Below, one piece after another: positions 9,892 through 18,679 of a stretch of DNA of 38,872 nt. Source of the DNA: Nocardia cerradoensis NBRC 101014. GTDB taxonomy: Bacteria > Actinomycetota > Actinomycetes > Mycobacteriales > Mycobacteriaceae. Within the stretch, counting starts at the first letter, position 1, and every line of letters starts with the position of its first letter. The notes beneath the pieces were generated by a model that saw only the letters and a list, made by a program, of their open reading frames with translations, searched no databases and was not told the DNA's origin. The translations under genes and the position numbers were made by a program. The stretch covers positions 1 through 38,872 of the forward strand of contig NZ_BAFW01000212.1 of assembly GCF_000308535.1 (NCBI RefSeq), written 5' to 3'.

Positions 9892-10115
9892 CCGACAGCG
9901 ACGTCACCGAGATCGCGACCTTCGGCTACGAACGCGCCCGCGACGAACTGGTCAACGTCGTGAAGATGCTCGAACAGGGCGGAATGGACCTCGACGATTC
10001 GCTCGCCCTGTGGGAGCGCGGCGAGGCGCTGGCCAACCGGTGCGAGGAACATCTCGCCGGAGCCCGCCGCCGGGTCGAGGACGCCCTGTCGCGGCGCGGC
10101 GGAGACCAGGACTGA
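9888..10115 (+). CDS. xseB: Exodeoxyribonuclease VII small subunit
   Basis: 75-aa helical subunit that assembles on XseA to form active Exo[23 protein letters not shown] and [22 protein letters not shown] are the family signature, and length is typical. A strong AGGAGG lies 8 nt before the ATG, which overlaps the xseA stop (ATGA). The VOC gene follows after 2 nt. Confidence 0.95.
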   Translation: MTDSDVTEIATFGYERARDELVNVVKMLEQGGMDLDDSLALWERGEALANRCEEHLAGARRRVEDALSRRGGDQD

Positions 10116-10117
10116 GC

Positions 10118-10462
10118 ATGGATATCCGGCGCGTCGTCCCGGATCTGCGCGTCGCCGATATGGAACGGGCCCGCGCCTTCTACCGGGCGCTGGGCCTCGA
10201 CGAGGTGATGGATCTCGGCTGGGCGGTCGGGCTGGCCTCACCGAGCAATCCGACCGCGCAGATCCTGCTGATCGGCGCCGACGCCGAGGATCCGCAGCCG
10301 GATGTCAGCGTCGAGGTCGCCGATGTGGACGCCGCGCACGAGGCGATGGTCGCGGCCGGTGCCGAGGTGGTCTACGCGCTGCGGGACGAGCCGTGGGGTG
10401 TGCGGCGGTTCTTCGTCCGCGATCCGGACGGCACGGTGGTCAACGTCGTGAGCCACCGCTGA
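10118..10462 (+). CDS. VOC (glyoxalase/bleomycin-resistance) family protein
   Basis: 114-aa single-module vicinal-oxygen-chelate protein. The pattern VVPDLRVADMERARAFYRALGL at the N-terminus and RRFFVRDPDGTVVNVVSH at the C-terminus is typical of the family, which includes glyoxalases, dioxygenases and drug-binding proteins; substrate cannot be told from sequence. The start is 2 nt after the xseB stop, so it is probably the last gene of the lipid-droplet/xseAB operon. Confidence 0.85.
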   Translation: MDIRRVVPDLRVADMERARAFYRALGLDEVMDLGWAVGLASPSNPTAQILLIGADAEDPQPDVSVEVADVDAAHEAMVAAGAEVVYALRDEPWGVRRFFVRDPDGTVVNVVSHR

Positions 10463-10489
10463 GCCCGCGTTCAGGGTTCTAGCAGGGGC

Positions 10490-11053
10490 TCAGGGCTGCA
10501 GCGGCGCCGCGGCGTCCACGGCCTGCGCGAGCGTCAGATAGGCCGCCTCGTTCGCCGCGCCCTTGAGCAGTACCCGGCTCTGCCCGAAGTCCGAGATCCA
10601 GGCCGACTCACTGCCCTGCACGTGGTACACCGTCCACTTCTGGTTGCCCACCATCCGGGACCCCGACGGGCTGCGCGTGTCGACGACGTGGGCGGCGAGC
10701 GCGCTCTCGCTCGCATTGCTCTGGCTCAGCTGCAGGTAGGTGCCGTTGGAGGTGATGAAACCGACCGTACTGACGGTGCCACCACCGGATCCGGTGACGG
10801 TGTCACGGCTACCGGAATTGGCCTTCCAGTCCGCCGGCACCGCGGGGTCGCGAATCGGGAACGGCAGCGCCTTGGCGTCGTCGTGCAGGGCCGACTGGAC
10901 GTCGAAGTTCGGCACCTGACCGGGCGTGGGCCCGTGCGCGGAGAAGCTGCACTGGCTGGCCACCGCGGCCAGCACCACGCAGATCAGGACCAGCGGGATC
11001 AGCGACCAGATGAGATCCCGGTAGTCGTTGAGGATGCGTGGTTTCTGCGACAC
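10490..11053 (-). CDS. DUF4245 membrane-anchored protein (Rv1100-like)
   Basis: 187-aa protein from the GTG at 11053 (MSQKPRILNDYRDLIWSL). One hydrophobic segment at about residues 17-36 is followed by a polar domain, so it is likely anchored with the C-terminal part outside. Features include FPIRDPAVPADWKANSGSRD, an internal YLQLSQSNASESAL and WTVYHVQGSESAWISDFG, a pattern I associate with DUF4245. It is divergent from glpX, as Rv1100 is from glpX in M. tuberculosis. The frame continues upstream across glpX but that part is antisense shadow. Function unknown. Confidence 0.82.
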   Translation of the reverse strand: MSQKPRILNDYRDLIWSLIPLVLICVVLAAVASQCSFSAHGPTPGQVPNFDVQSALHDDAKALPFPIRDPAVPADWKANSGSRDTVTGSGGGTVSTVGFITSNGTYLQLSQSNASESALAAHVVDTRSPSGSRMVGNQKWTVYHVQGSESAWISDFGQSRVLLKGAANEAAYLTLAQAVDAAAPLQP

Positions 11054-11237
11054 GACCCAAGTATCCACGCGCCACCGAATCCGCCGAGCCTCGCCCTCGG
11101 GCCGGGAGGCCGACATCACAGCCGTCCCCACCGGCGCGGACGCTCCTCCCGCGAAGTGGAACAGCAGTACCTGAATGGCGGATCCGACCGTTCTGCGACA
11201 ATTCACGCAGCAATACACAACTCGAGGAGGCACCGTC

Positions 11238-12284
11238 ATGACGGCACCCACACCCGCAACCAGTCGCCGCCGCGAGGCCCCGGACCGCAACCTCGCACTG
11301 GAGTTGGTCCGGGTGACCGAGGCCGGTGCGATGGCCGCGGGCCGCTGGGTCGGCCGCGGTGACAAGGAGGGCGGCGACGGTGCGGCCGTCGACGCGATGC
11401 GGCAGCTGGTGGCCACCGTCTCCATGCGCGGCACCGTCGTGATCGGCGAGGGCGAGAAGGACGAAGCCCCGATGCTCTACAACGGCGAGGCCGTGGGCGA
11501 CGGGACCGGTCCCGAGGTCGACTTCGCCGTCGACCCGATCGACGGCACCACGCTGATGTCGAAGGGCTCGCCGGGCGCCATCTCGGTGCTGGCGGTCGCC
11601 GAACGCGGCGCCATGTTCGATCCGTCGGCGGTGTTCTACATGGAGAAGATCGCGGTCGGCCCGGAGGCGGCCGACGTCATCGATCTGTCCGCCCCCATCG
11701 CCGAGAATCTGCGCCGGGTCGCGAAGGCCAAGAACTCGGCGGTCTCCGACCTGACCGTCTGCGTGCTGGACCGGCCTCGCCACGCCCGCCACATCCAGGA
11801 GGTTCGCGACGCGGGTGCGCGCATCCGCCTGATCTCCGACGGCGACGTCGCCGGCGCGATCGCCTGCGCCCGTCCCGAATCGGGCACCGACATGCTGGTC
11901 GGCATCGGCGGCACCCCCGAGGGCATCATCGCCGCGGCCGCACTGCGCTGCATGGGCGGCGCGCTGCAGGGCAAGCTGGCCCCCACCGATGACGCCGAGA
12001 AGCAGAAGGCGCTCGATGCCGGTCACGACCTCGACCGCATCCTGAACACCGAGGACCTGGTCTCGGGCGAGAACGTCTTCTTCTCCGCCACCGGCGTCAC
12101 CGACGGCGACCTGCTGCGCGGCGTGCGCTACTACAGCGGCGGCGCCTCGACGCAGTCGATCGTGATGCGCTCCAAGTCCGGCACCGTGCGCATCATCGAC
12201 GCCTACCACCGCCTCACCAAGCTGCACGAATACGCCTCGGTCGACTTCGTCGGCGACGAGGACGCGATTCCGCCGCTGCCGTAA
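11238..12284 (+). CDS. glpX: Class II fructose-1,6-bisphosphatase
   Basis: Hydrolyses fructose-1,6-bisphosphate in gluconeogenesis; in mycobacteria GlpX is the main FBPase. 348 aa from the ATG at 11238, which has a GAGGAGG 7-8 nt upstream. The metal-binding phosphatase motif [16 protein letters not shown] is near residue 95, with [15 protein letters not shown] before it and [20 protein letters not shown] in the second half. Length and motifs are normal. It is divergent from the DUF4245 gene across a 184-bp region. Confidence 0.97.
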   Translation: MTAPTPATSRRREAPDRNLALELVRVTEAGAMAAGRWVGRGDKEGGDGAAVDAMRQLVATVSMRGTVVIGEGEKDEAPMLYNGEAVGDGTGPEVDFAVDPIDGTTLMSKGSPGAISVLAVAERGAMFDPSAVFYMEKIAVGPEAADVIDLSAPIAENLRRVAKAKNSAVSDLTVCVLDRPRHARHIQEVRDAGARIRLISDGDVAGAIACARPESGTDMLVGIGGTPEGIIAAAALRCMGGALQGKLAPTDDAEKQKALDAGHDLDRILNTEDLVSGENVFFSATGVTDGDLLRGVRYYSGGASTQSIVMRSKSGTVRIIDAYHRLTKLHEYASVDFVGDEDAIPPLP

Positions 12285-12367
12285 TTTCTGCCTTCGCTTC
12301 GCTGCGGCGGGGTTTCGGCCTTGATGAGGCGCTCCCGGGGAGGGAACGCGGTGGCGGGTGTGGCTCA

Positions 12368-13360
12368 CTACTCCGATTCGATCAGCAGATACTCGAGGCG
12401 GGCGGTCTCGTCGGAGCTGTCACCGATGTCGACGACAGCGACGAACTCCTGGTCACCCGCACGGCGCTGCAGTGGAGCCCACGAGGTGGCGAGATACCAC
12501 CCGGCACCGGTGGTTCCGCGCGGTCCGAGGCCCGCGCAGAAGATCCGGTACCGGCCCGGGTACAGATCCGGATCCGGTCGCACTCGCGCGATGACGCCGA
12601 TGCTGTGGCCGTCGCGCGAGCCGTACCGGCTGCCGTCGGCCAACGCCACCTGTTCGATGCGACGACCGCGGCCGTCGAGATCGAACAGCGGCCGCTCGAC
12701 GTTGTCGAGATATCTCCGTGTGCACGTGTTGCCGGTGAGTCCGAAGCTGATGTAGGGGCGCTCACTGTGCGCAGCCACCTCACGATCACTGCGGACATCG
12801 GTCGAGAGACCGGTATGGCGCTGAAGCATCGACAACACGTACAGCAGCGCGCGAAACTCCTTCTCCGGCAAGGCCGTCAGCGCGTCCGAACGGTGTCCGG
12901 CCGCGATTGCGCGAATCTTGCGCGGAAACGAGTACCGATCGGATGCCGCGAGCGCCCGGCGTGCGCGCGCCGACCGCAGCGGTAGCTCGAATGCCGGATA
13001 CACGAGAGTGACACCGCCGGCGAGTGTCTCGGCTCCGAGGAAGGCCGCGAGCTCGATGTCATCCGCGGCACGACCCGGCTCGTCCGCTCCGACGGTGACC
13101 GGCGTGGGCTCGGCGGCCGTCCGGAACAAACTCTCGATCGACCAGCCGGGGAACATCTCGGTCAGCACCCGGCAGTGGTAGTCGCGCGGAAGCCCGACCA
13201 TCTTGCCCGAAAGCCATTGATAGTACTGTGTTTTCGCGGGTCCATAGCCGGGCGGGACGGGCGGGTCGAGTCGTGCGGCGCAGGCGTCGTACGCGGCCAG
13301 GAAATCCGAGTGGCTCTTGAGATGCCGCTCCGCCAGCAGCGTTTTCAGCACGGTAGCCAA
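12368..13360 (-). CDS. Regulator-like protein with unrecognised C-terminal domain
   Basis: 330-aa protein that I do not recognise in full. Residues 1-80 (LLAERHLKSHSDFLAAYDAC, then YYQWLSGKMVGLPRDYHCRV) resemble the degenerate N-terminal HTH-like module of actinobacterial XRE-type regulators. Residues about 95-330 form one domain with TLVYPAFELP, RPYISFGLTGNTCTRRYL, CAGLGPRGTTGAGWYLATSW and a DETARLEYLLIE end. The Gly-rich GLGPRGTTGAGWYL segment suggests a ligand pocket. It is convergent with glpX and divergent from the TIG protein, with a 374-bp upstream region holding an 11-bp inverted repeat. It could be a ligand-sensing transcription factor; confident only that the gene is real. Confidence 0.75.
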   Translation of the reverse strand: MATVLKTLLAERHLKSHSDFLAAYDACAARLDPPVPPGYGPAKTQYYQWLSGKMVGLPRDYHCRVLTEMFPGWSIESLFRTAAEPTPVTVGADEPGRAADDIELAAFLGAETLAGGVTLVYPAFELPLRSARARRALAASDRYSFPRKIRAIAAGHRSDALTALPEKEFRALLYVLSMLQRHTGLSTDVRSDREVAAHSERPYISFGLTGNTCTRRYLDNVERPLFDLDGRGRRIEQVALADGSRYGSRDGHSIGVIARVRPDPDLYPGRYRIFCAGLGPRGTTGAGWYLATSWAPLQRRAGDQEFVAVVDIGDSSDETARLEYLLIESE

Positions 13361-13734
13361 GGAAACCCCCTTACCCCAGCGACCACCGCCCCGGCGGCGG
13401 CGACTCGAACAACCGGCCCTCCCCGGTACAGCTATGGCAAAGGCGCGGGCTGTGCCGTCCCACCCGATCGGTGGCCCGCATGTCCATTAAGCGCCCTGCC
13501 GCCGTGACAGGGCAACGCATCGCCGATCCGGTTTTGTCCGTTTTCCTCGTTGCCCGAACGGTTACGGGCGGCCGGGCGCGCGGCGCGGCGGAATCGATAA
13601 CGGACAAAAACGAACTCGGGAGCGCGACCGGCGCCGTGTTTCCGGGACGTTAATGGAAGTTGCGGGACGCCAGCGCAATTCGAGCGGACCGCAGGGTGGA
13701 CCAAGATCTCAGCCAGCAGCAAGGAGGCAGCGCC
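13361..13734. promoter_or_regulatory. 374-bp divergent intergenic region with long-spaced inverted repeat
   Basis: Contains exact complementary arms TTTTGTCCGTT (13532-13542) and AACGGACAAAA (13599-13609), 56 bp apart, and a small hairpin GCCCTG/CAGGGC (13493-13513). The AT-rich arms stand out from the surrounding GC-rich DNA and may be paired protein-binding sites controlling one or both flanking genes. A good Shine-Dalgarno (AAGGAGGC, from 13721) serves the TIG protein. No gene seen. Confidence 0.5.
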
Positions 13735-14472
13735 ATGCCGACCATCACCTCGATCTCCCCGTCGTCCGGCCCCACCACCGGGGGTACCAGCGTCACGATC
13801 ACCGGCACCGGGTTCACCGGTCCGACCACCGTCCGATTCGGAACGACCGCAACGACTTTCACGCTGAATTCACCGACGCAGATCACGGCGATCGCCCCCG
13901 CCGGCTCGGTCGGCGCCGTGCAGGTCACCGTCACCACCTCGGCCGGCACCAGCAACGGCGCGACGTACACCTACCTCGCGGTGCCGGCGTTGAGCGGCAT
14001 CAACCCCAGCCAGGGAGCGACCACGGGCGGGACGACGGTCACGCTCACCGGGTCGGGCCTGACCGGAGTCACGGCGGTGAATTTCGGTTCCACTCCGGCG
14101 ACCTCGTTCACCGTCGATTCCGACACCCAGATCACCGCCGTCGCCCCCGCCGGCACCGGGATCGTGTCGGTGACCGTCACCGGGCCCGGCGGCACCAGCA
14201 ACTCGGCGACCTATGTCTACGTCGTCGTACCGAGCATCACCTCCATCTCCCCGACCTCCGGGCCGACGACGGGCGGCAACAACGTGACGATCACCGGCAC
14301 CGATTTCACCGGCCCGCTGACCGTCCGGTTCGGCACGACGGCCACGACGTTCACCGTGAACTCCAGCACCCAGATCACCGCCGTCGCCCCGGCTCATGCG
14401 GCGGGCACGGTGCAGATAACGGTCACCGGCTCGGGCGGGACCAGCAACGGTGTCGCCTACACCTTCGTCTGA
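13735..14472 (+). CDS. Triple IPT/TIG-repeat protein without signal peptide
   Basis: 245-aa protein made almost entirely of three immunoglobulin-like IPT/TIG repeats at about residues 3-82, 83-164 and 165-245. Each repeat has ITSISPSSGPTTGGT-like openings, GTGFTG and a QITA(V/I)APAG segment. The ATG at 13735 follows AAGGAGG at 7-8 nt spacing, so the start is secure. The first repeat begins at residue 2, leaving no signal peptide, TM helix, anchor or catalytic domain. TIG domains normally occur in surface proteins or transcription factors; here the protein would stay inside unless exported by a leaderless route. Function unknown. Confidence 0.88.
   Translation: MPTITSISPSSGPTTGGTSVTITGTGFTGPTTVRFGTTATTFTLNSPTQITAIAPAGSVGAVQVTVTTSAGTSNGATYTYLAVPALSGINPSQGATTGGTTVTLTGSGLTGVTAVNFGSTPATSFTVDSDTQITAVAPAGTGIVSVTVTGPGGTSNSATYVYVVVPSITSISPTSGPTTGGNNVTITGTDFTGPLTVRFGTTATTFTVNSSTQITAVAPAHAAGTVQITVTGSGGTSNGVAYTFV
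13741..14466 (+). repeat. Three ~240-bp tandem repeats (TIG modules)
   Basis: The three modules share long near-identical DNA words; for example CAGATCACCGCCGTCGCCCC recurs in modules 2 and 3 and a near copy in module 1. Modules 1 and 3 are the most alike, suggesting internal duplication. Confidence 0.7.
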
Positions 14473-14614
14473 CGGCAGGGCTGCCTCAGTCCGGCGACAG
14501 TGCGTGCTGCCGCGCCCGCGGTCCGGCCGAACCGCCGGTATTCCGCCGATTCCTGTGCGAAAAGCCTCAGGCGTGGCAGCCCACTCCCTCGTTCAACCGG
14601 CTTAGTGTCGAGTT

Positions 14615-16021
14615 ATGACCGACGACCAGACGCAGTACCGCATCGAACACGACACCATGGGCGAGGTCCGCGTTCCGGTGAACGCGCTGTGGCGAGCACA
14701 GACGCAGCGGGCGGTGGAGAATTTCCCGATCAGCGGACGCGGCCTCGAACGCGCTCAGATCCGCGCCCTCGGCCTGCTCAAGGCCGCGTGTGCGGCGGTG
14801 AACCGGGATCTGGGACTGCTCGACGGTGTGAAGGCCGAGGCGATCATCGCCGCCGCGAACGAGATCGCCGAGGGCCGCCACGACGACCAGTTCCCGATCG
14901 ACGTCTTCCAGACCGGCTCCGGCACCAGCTCGAATATGAACGCCAACGAGGTGATCGCGAGCCTGGCCGCCGCCCGCGGCGTCACCGTGCACCCGAACGA
15001 CGACGTGAACATGTCCCAGTCGTCCAACGACACCTTCCCCACCGCGACGCATCTGGCCGCCACCGAGGCCGTGGTGAAGGAGCTGCTTCCGGCGCTGGAT
15101 CATCTGCGGCTGCGGCTGCTGGACAAGGCCACCGAGTGGCGGACGGTGGTGAAGTCCGGCCGCACCCACCTGATGGACGCCGTCCCGGTGACCCTCGGCC
15201 AGGAGTTCAGTGGCTACACCCGGCAGGTCGAGGCGGGTACGGAACGCCTGGTCGCCGCGCTGCCGAGACTGGGTGAGCTGCCCATCGGCGGCACCGCGGT
15301 CGGTACCGGACTCAACGCGCCCGCCGGCTTCGGCGCGAAAGTCGTTGCGGAGCTGCGCAAGACGACCGGACTGGACGAACTGGCCGAGGCTCGCAACCAT
15401 TTCGAGGCCCAGGCCGCCCGCGACGGTCTGGTCGAGATCTCCGGTTCGCTGCGGACCATCGCCATCAGTCTCACCAAGATCGCCAACGATATTCGCTGGA
15501 TGGGTTCCGGACCGCTCACCGGGCTCGCGGAGATCCAGCTGCCGGATCTGCAGCCGGGCTCCTCGATCATGCCCGGCAAGGTGAATCCCGTTCTGCCGGA
15601 AGCCGTGACGCAGGTCGCCGCCCAGGTGATCGGCAACGATGCCGCGGTGGCGTGGGGTGGCGGCAACGGCGCCTTCGAACTGAACGTCTACATCCCGATG
15701 ATGGCCCGCAACGTTCTCGAGTCGATTCGACTGCTGTCCAACGTGTCTCGCCTCTTCGCCGACAAATGCGTCGCCGGTCTCACCGCCGATACCGAACGGC
15801 TGCGCCGGCTCGCGGAGTCCTCGCCGTCGATCGTCACCCCGCTGAACTCGGCCATCGGCTACGAGGAAGCGGCCGCCGTCGCGAAACAGGCGCTGCGCGA
15901 GAACAAGACGATTCGGGAGACGGTCGTCGACCGCGGATTGATCGGCGAGAAGCTGTCGGAGGAGGAGCTCGATCGCCGGCTGGACGTGCTGTCGATGGCG
16001 AAGGTCGAGGACGAGGACTGA
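14615..16021 (+). CDS. fumC: Class II fumarate hydratase
   Basis: Iron-independent fumarase of the TCA cycle, interconverting fumarate and L-malate; 468 aa, usual length. Substrate-site motifs are intact: [14 protein letters not shown] near residue 108, [23 protein letters not shown] and the superfamily signature [12 protein letters not shown] at about residue 315. The ATG at 14615 gives the normal N-terminus ([14 protein letters not shown]). It is separated from the next, convergent gene by a perfect 12-bp inverted repeat. The place corresponds to Rv1098c next to glpX in mycobacteria, with two genes inserted here. Confidence 0.97.
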   Translation: MTDDQTQYRIEHDTMGEVRVPVNALWRAQTQRAVENFPISGRGLERAQIRALGLLKAACAAVNRDLGLLDGVKAEAIIAAANEIAEGRHDDQFPIDVFQTGSGTSSNMNANEVIASLAAARGVTVHPNDDVNMSQSSNDTFPTATHLAATEAVVKELLPALDHLRLRLLDKATEWRTVVKSGRTHLMDAVPVTLGQEFSGYTRQVEAGTERLVAALPRLGELPIGGTAVGTGLNAPAGFGAKVVAELRKTTGLDELAEARNHFEAQAARDGLVEISGSLRTIAISLTKIANDIRWMGSGPLTGLAEIQLPDLQPGSSIMPGKVNPVLPEAVTQVAAQVIGNDAAVAWGGGNGAFELNVYIPMMARNVLESIRLLSNVSRLFADKCVAGLTADTERLRRLAESSPSIVTPLNSAIGYEEAAAVAKQALRENKTIRETVVDRGLIGEKLSEEELDRRLDVLSMAKVEDED

Positions 16022-16032
16022 TCGCACGATCT

Positions 16033-16079
16033 CCGGATCCGGCCGCCGCCACTCGCTCGCGCCGAGAGGCCGGATCCGG
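16033..16079. terminator. Perfect 12-bp inverted repeat between convergent fumC and monooxygenase genes
   Basis: CCGGATCCGGCC (16033-16044) and GGCCGGATCCGG (16068-16079) are exact complements with a 23-nt loop, placed 12 nt after the fumC stop and 9 nt after the opposing gene's stop. It fits a bidirectional factor-independent terminator without T-tract. Confidence 0.6.
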
Positions 16080-16088
16080 GCTCGCGGC

Positions 16089-17273
16089 TCAGGCCGCCAC
16101 CAGCGCCGGATAGTCGCGCAGTTCGATGTCGTTGGCGGCATTGTCGCTGTACTTCAGCATGAGGTCGAACATACGCGAGCCGAGGAACCAGTTGCGCATC
16201 CGAATACCGCGGGCGGTGCGCGGCGCGAGGAAGCGGCCGGCGTTGCTCTTGCCCGCGATCTTGGCGTAGCGCTTCATCAGTTCGTCGTAGCGCGCGAAGG
16301 CGGCCGTGTGGTCGCCGTCGGCCAGCGCCAACTCGCCCGCCAGCACGTAGGCGCCGACCACAGCCAGCCCGGTTCCGAAGCCGCCCAGGGTATTTCCGTA
16401 GGCGGAGTCACCGACCAGCGCGACCCGGCCCGTGGTGTAGCCCTTCTTCATTCCCACCTGGCCCAGCGAATCCAGGTAGAAGGAGTCGAGTCCGGACAGT
16501 TCGGCCATCATGGCGGGCACCGGCCCACGGGCGCCGGCGAAAGCCTCGGCCAGCACGCGGCGCTGTGCCGCCTCGTCGTGCCGGTCGTAGGTGAGCGGTT
16601 CGGCGGCGAACATGTACATGTGCGCGGCCTTGTTACCGCCGCGGACCGCGAGCCGTCCGGGTTCGTTGTAGGCCTCGGACCGATTGCGCTGCCGCGGCCC
16701 GTTCGGGTCGTGTCCCCATCCGGCCGCACCCGCGGTGCAGTAGTAGTAGCCCAGATGTTTGACGTAGTCGGCCTCGGGGCCGAAGGCCAGCGCGCGCACC
16801 CGGGAGTGGATGCCGTCGCAACCGACCACCAGATCGAAGGTCCGGGCCGGGGCGTTCTCGAATTCGACCTCGACGCCGGCGGCGGTCTCACGCAGCGCGA
16901 CGACGGAGTCGCCGAACACGTATTCACAGCTGTGCACCGTGCGTTCGTAGAAGATCTCGGCCAGGTCGCCGCGCAGGATCTCCACATCGCCACCGGTGAA
17001 ATCGCCTGACATGACGGCCAATTCGGCGCCCTCGGCGTCGGTGAGGACCATATCGGTCTTGCCGGTCTGCCGGCGGTGGATCTCCTCCCACACGCCCATG
17101 CGCTCGAGCACCGTGCGGTGGGTCGCGCCCTTGAAGTCGACGGCTTGGCCGCCGGCCCGCAATTCGGGCGCCCGCTCGACGACGGTGACGGCGAAGCCGT
17201 AGCGCTGCAGCCAGTAGGCCAGCGCCGGGCCGGCGATGCTCGCACCGGAGATGAGAACTGTCGTATTCCGCAT
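16089..17273 (-). CDS. FAD-dependent monooxygenase (PHBH/TetX-like group)
   Basis: 394-aa class A flavoprotein monooxygenase expected to hydroxylate or epoxidise an aromatic or polyketide-like substrate with NAD(P)H and O2. The Rossmann FAD motif is slightly atypical (ISGASIAGPALAYWLQ, residues 8-23), followed by the acidic ribose-binding VVERAP. The VVGCDGIHSRVR (DG) motif and the second FAD motif ALVGDSAYGNTLGGFGTG are intact. No C-terminal extension is present. It is divergent from a TetR gene with a 14-bp palindrome between them, the usual arrangement of a drug- or substrate-induced enzyme. The actual substrate is unknown; antibiotic inactivation is possible but not shown. Confidence 0.88.
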   Translation of the reverse strand: MRNTTVLISGASIAGPALAYWLQRYGFAVTVVERAPELRAGGQAVDFKGATHRTVLERMGVWEEIHRRQTGKTDMVLTDAEGAELAVMSGDFTGGDVEILRGDLAEIFYERTVHSCEYVFGDSVVALRETAAGVEVEFENAPARTFDLVVGCDGIHSRVRALAFGPEADYVKHLGYYYCTAGAAGWGHDPNGPRQRNRSEAYNEPGRLAVRGGNKAAHMYMFAAEPLTYDRHDEAAQRRVLAEAFAGARGPVPAMMAELSGLDSFYLDSLGQVGMKKGYTTGRVALVGDSAYGNTLGGFGTGLAVVGAYVLAGELALADGDHTAAFARYDELMKRYAKIAGKSNAGRFLAPRTARGIRMRNWFLGSRMFDLMLKYSDNAANDIELRDYPALVAA

Positions 17274-17300
17274 GATGACCCCTCGATCAGTAACTGTGTC

Positions 17301-17331
17301 TGTCGGACGCTAATTAGCGTATGTTGGACGC
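17301..17331. promoter_or_regulatory. Probable TetR operator with 14-bp palindrome
   Basis: ACGCTAATTAGCGT (17307-17320) is a perfect palindrome in the 96-bp gap between the monooxygenase and TetR start codons. It is overlapped by direct repeats TGTCGGACGC (17301-17310) and TGTTGGACGC (17322-17331). Placement and symmetry fit binding by the adjacent TetR dimer, repressing both genes. Confidence 0.7.
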
Positions 17332-17369
17332 AGTTTCCCGTCAAGCCGGAATTCGGAGAGGATGGCGTC

Positions 17370-18104
17370 ATGACCGGACCGACTGCCCACGAACTGCTGT
17401 GGGGGAATCCGCAGCGCCCCCGGCGCGGCCCCAAGCCGTCGCTGTCGCTGGAACGCATCGTCACCGAGGCCATCGCCCTGGCCGATGCCGACGGGATGGC
17501 CGCCGTATCGATGCAGCGGCTGGCCGAGCGGCTGGGTTGCGCCAAAATGGCGCTGTATCGCTATGTACCAGGAAAGGCCGAGCTCACCGCGTTGATGCTG
17601 GACTACGGGATGGGGCAGCCGCCGCAGGTCACCGTCGCCGACTCGGATCCCGAACCCTGGCGTGAGGCGCTGCGGCAGTGGGCAGGCACGATGTACGAGC
17701 GCTACCGGGCGCATCCGTGGACCATCGAACTCACCGCCGGCGCGCGACCGCTCGGCCCGAACGAACTCGGCTGGATGGAGGCAGCACTCGCCCCGCTGGC
17801 CGGCACCGGATTACGCGGTTCCGAACGTCTCGACACCGTGGTGTTGCTGAACGGCCATGTCCGCAGCCTCGTCCAACAGACCGCGTCGAGCGGCCCCGAG
17901 CAGGCCGAAAGCGAGATGGCCAAGCAGGTGGGTGAGGTCCTGGCCGCCCACGCCGACCGCTATCCCGAGGTCGTGGCCGCCTTCGCCGACACGTCCGCGG
18001 ACGGTCGCAACGCGGCGCTGAGCTACGGCATCGAGCGCATTCTCGACGGTGTGGCCGCCTTGATCGCCCAGCGGCGGGACAGAAGCGGGTCGAACACCGG
18101 ATGA
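17370..18104 (+). CDS. TetR-family transcriptional regulator
   Basis: 244-aa repressor-type regulator. The HTH lies at about residues 28-75 (IVTEAIALADADGMAAVSMQ, then RLGCAKMALYRYVPGKAELT), preceded by a basic PRRGPKPSLS lead seen in this subgroup. The C-terminal domain (TVVLLNGHVRSLVQQTAS and an alpha-helical end) is the TetR_C type of ligand-binding dimerisation domain. The ATG at 17370 has GGAGAGGA about 8 nt upstream. It is divergent from the monooxygenase and overlaps the next gene by ATGA, so it probably controls both. Inducer unknown. Confidence 0.92.
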   Translation: MTGPTAHELLWGNPQRPRRGPKPSLSLERIVTEAIALADADGMAAVSMQRLAERLGCAKMALYRYVPGKAELTALMLDYGMGQPPQVTVADSDPEPWREALRQWAGTMYERYRAHPWTIELTAGARPLGPNELGWMEAALAPLAGTGLRGSERLDTVVLLNGHVRSLVQQTASSGPEQAESEMAKQVGEVLAAHADRYPEVVAAFADTSADGRNAALSYGIERILDGVAALIAQRRDRSGSNTG

Positions 18105-18607
18105 CGAGCCGAAACGACCGCGATCATCCCCCGTCCGGGCTGCCGCACGCCTACAGTCGGACTATGGCCGAATTACCGGAGCTACAACAGAACGCCGTGA
18201 CCACGGTGCGCGAGTTCTTCGCCGCGATGGAAATGAGCGCGGTGAACGAGGCGCTGGATCTGCTGGATCCCGACATCGTCTGGAAGAACACGTCGCTGCC
18301 CGATATCCGCGGCATCCATCGCGTCGGCGCGATACTGCGCGGGCTGAGTCGCGACGCTTTCGGTTTCCGCGCCGATATGCACCACATCGCCGCGGAAACC
18401 GATGGCGCCCCCGCGGTCGAGGGTGAGACGGTCCTGACCGAACGCACCGACTATCTGCGCATGGGCCCGCTGGAAATCGGGTTCTGGGTCTGCGGCACGT
18501 TCGAACTCGTCGACGGCCGCATCACCCTGTGGCACGACCACTTCAGCTGGGAGAACTTCCTGCGCGGCACCGCGGCGGGGATCTGGAACCTGGTCCGCCG
18601 GCGCTGA
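18101..18607 (+). CDS. Limonene-1,2-epoxide hydrolase / SnoaL-like protein
   Basis: Small NTF2-fold protein of the limonene-epoxide hydrolase group. The coupled start at 18101 (ATGA overlap with tetR) gives 168 aa; an ATG at 18164 (MAELPELQQNAVTTVREFF) gives 147 aa, closer to the family length. The catalytic Asp-Arg-Asp triad of epoxide hydrolases appears present: ERTDYL supplies Arg and Asp, and LWHDHFSW the second Asp. LLDPDIVWKNTSLPDIRG is the N-terminal signature. Together with the neighbouring monooxygenase it suggests an epoxidation-hydrolysis pair, which is inference. Substrate unknown. Confidence 0.82.
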   Translation: MTSRNDRDHPPSGLPHAYSRTMAELPELQQNAVTTVREFFAAMEMSAVNEALDLLDPDIVWKNTSLPDIRGIHRVGAILRGLSRDAFGFRADMHHIAAETDGAPAVEGETVLTERTDYLRMGPLEIGFWVCGTFELVDGRITLWHDHFSWENFLRGTAAGIWNLVRRR

Positions 18608-18637
18608 CCAGGGCAGCCGAGCGCCGACCGGAGCTGC

Positions 18638-18671
18638 CGGTCGTGGTGCGCGCGTTCACACACCACGACCG
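18638..18671. terminator. Hairpin between convergent epoxide-hydrolase-like and desA2-like genes
   Basis: CGGTCGTGGTG (18638-18648) and CACCACGACCG (18661-18671) are exact 11-bp complements around a 12-nt loop in a 72-bp convergent gap. No T-tract. Confidence 0.6.
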
Positions 18672-18679
18672 TGGCGACA

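Noticed and set aside
10809..12368. A 519-codon open frame antisense to glpX and its neighbour
   Set aside because: Its codon composition is that of the antisense shadow of a GC-rich gene, and glpX on the other strand has full motifs and a ribosome site.
14567..16141. A 524-codon open frame antisense to fumC
   Set aside because: Lies wholly over a clear fumarase gene and has no recognisable motif or start site.
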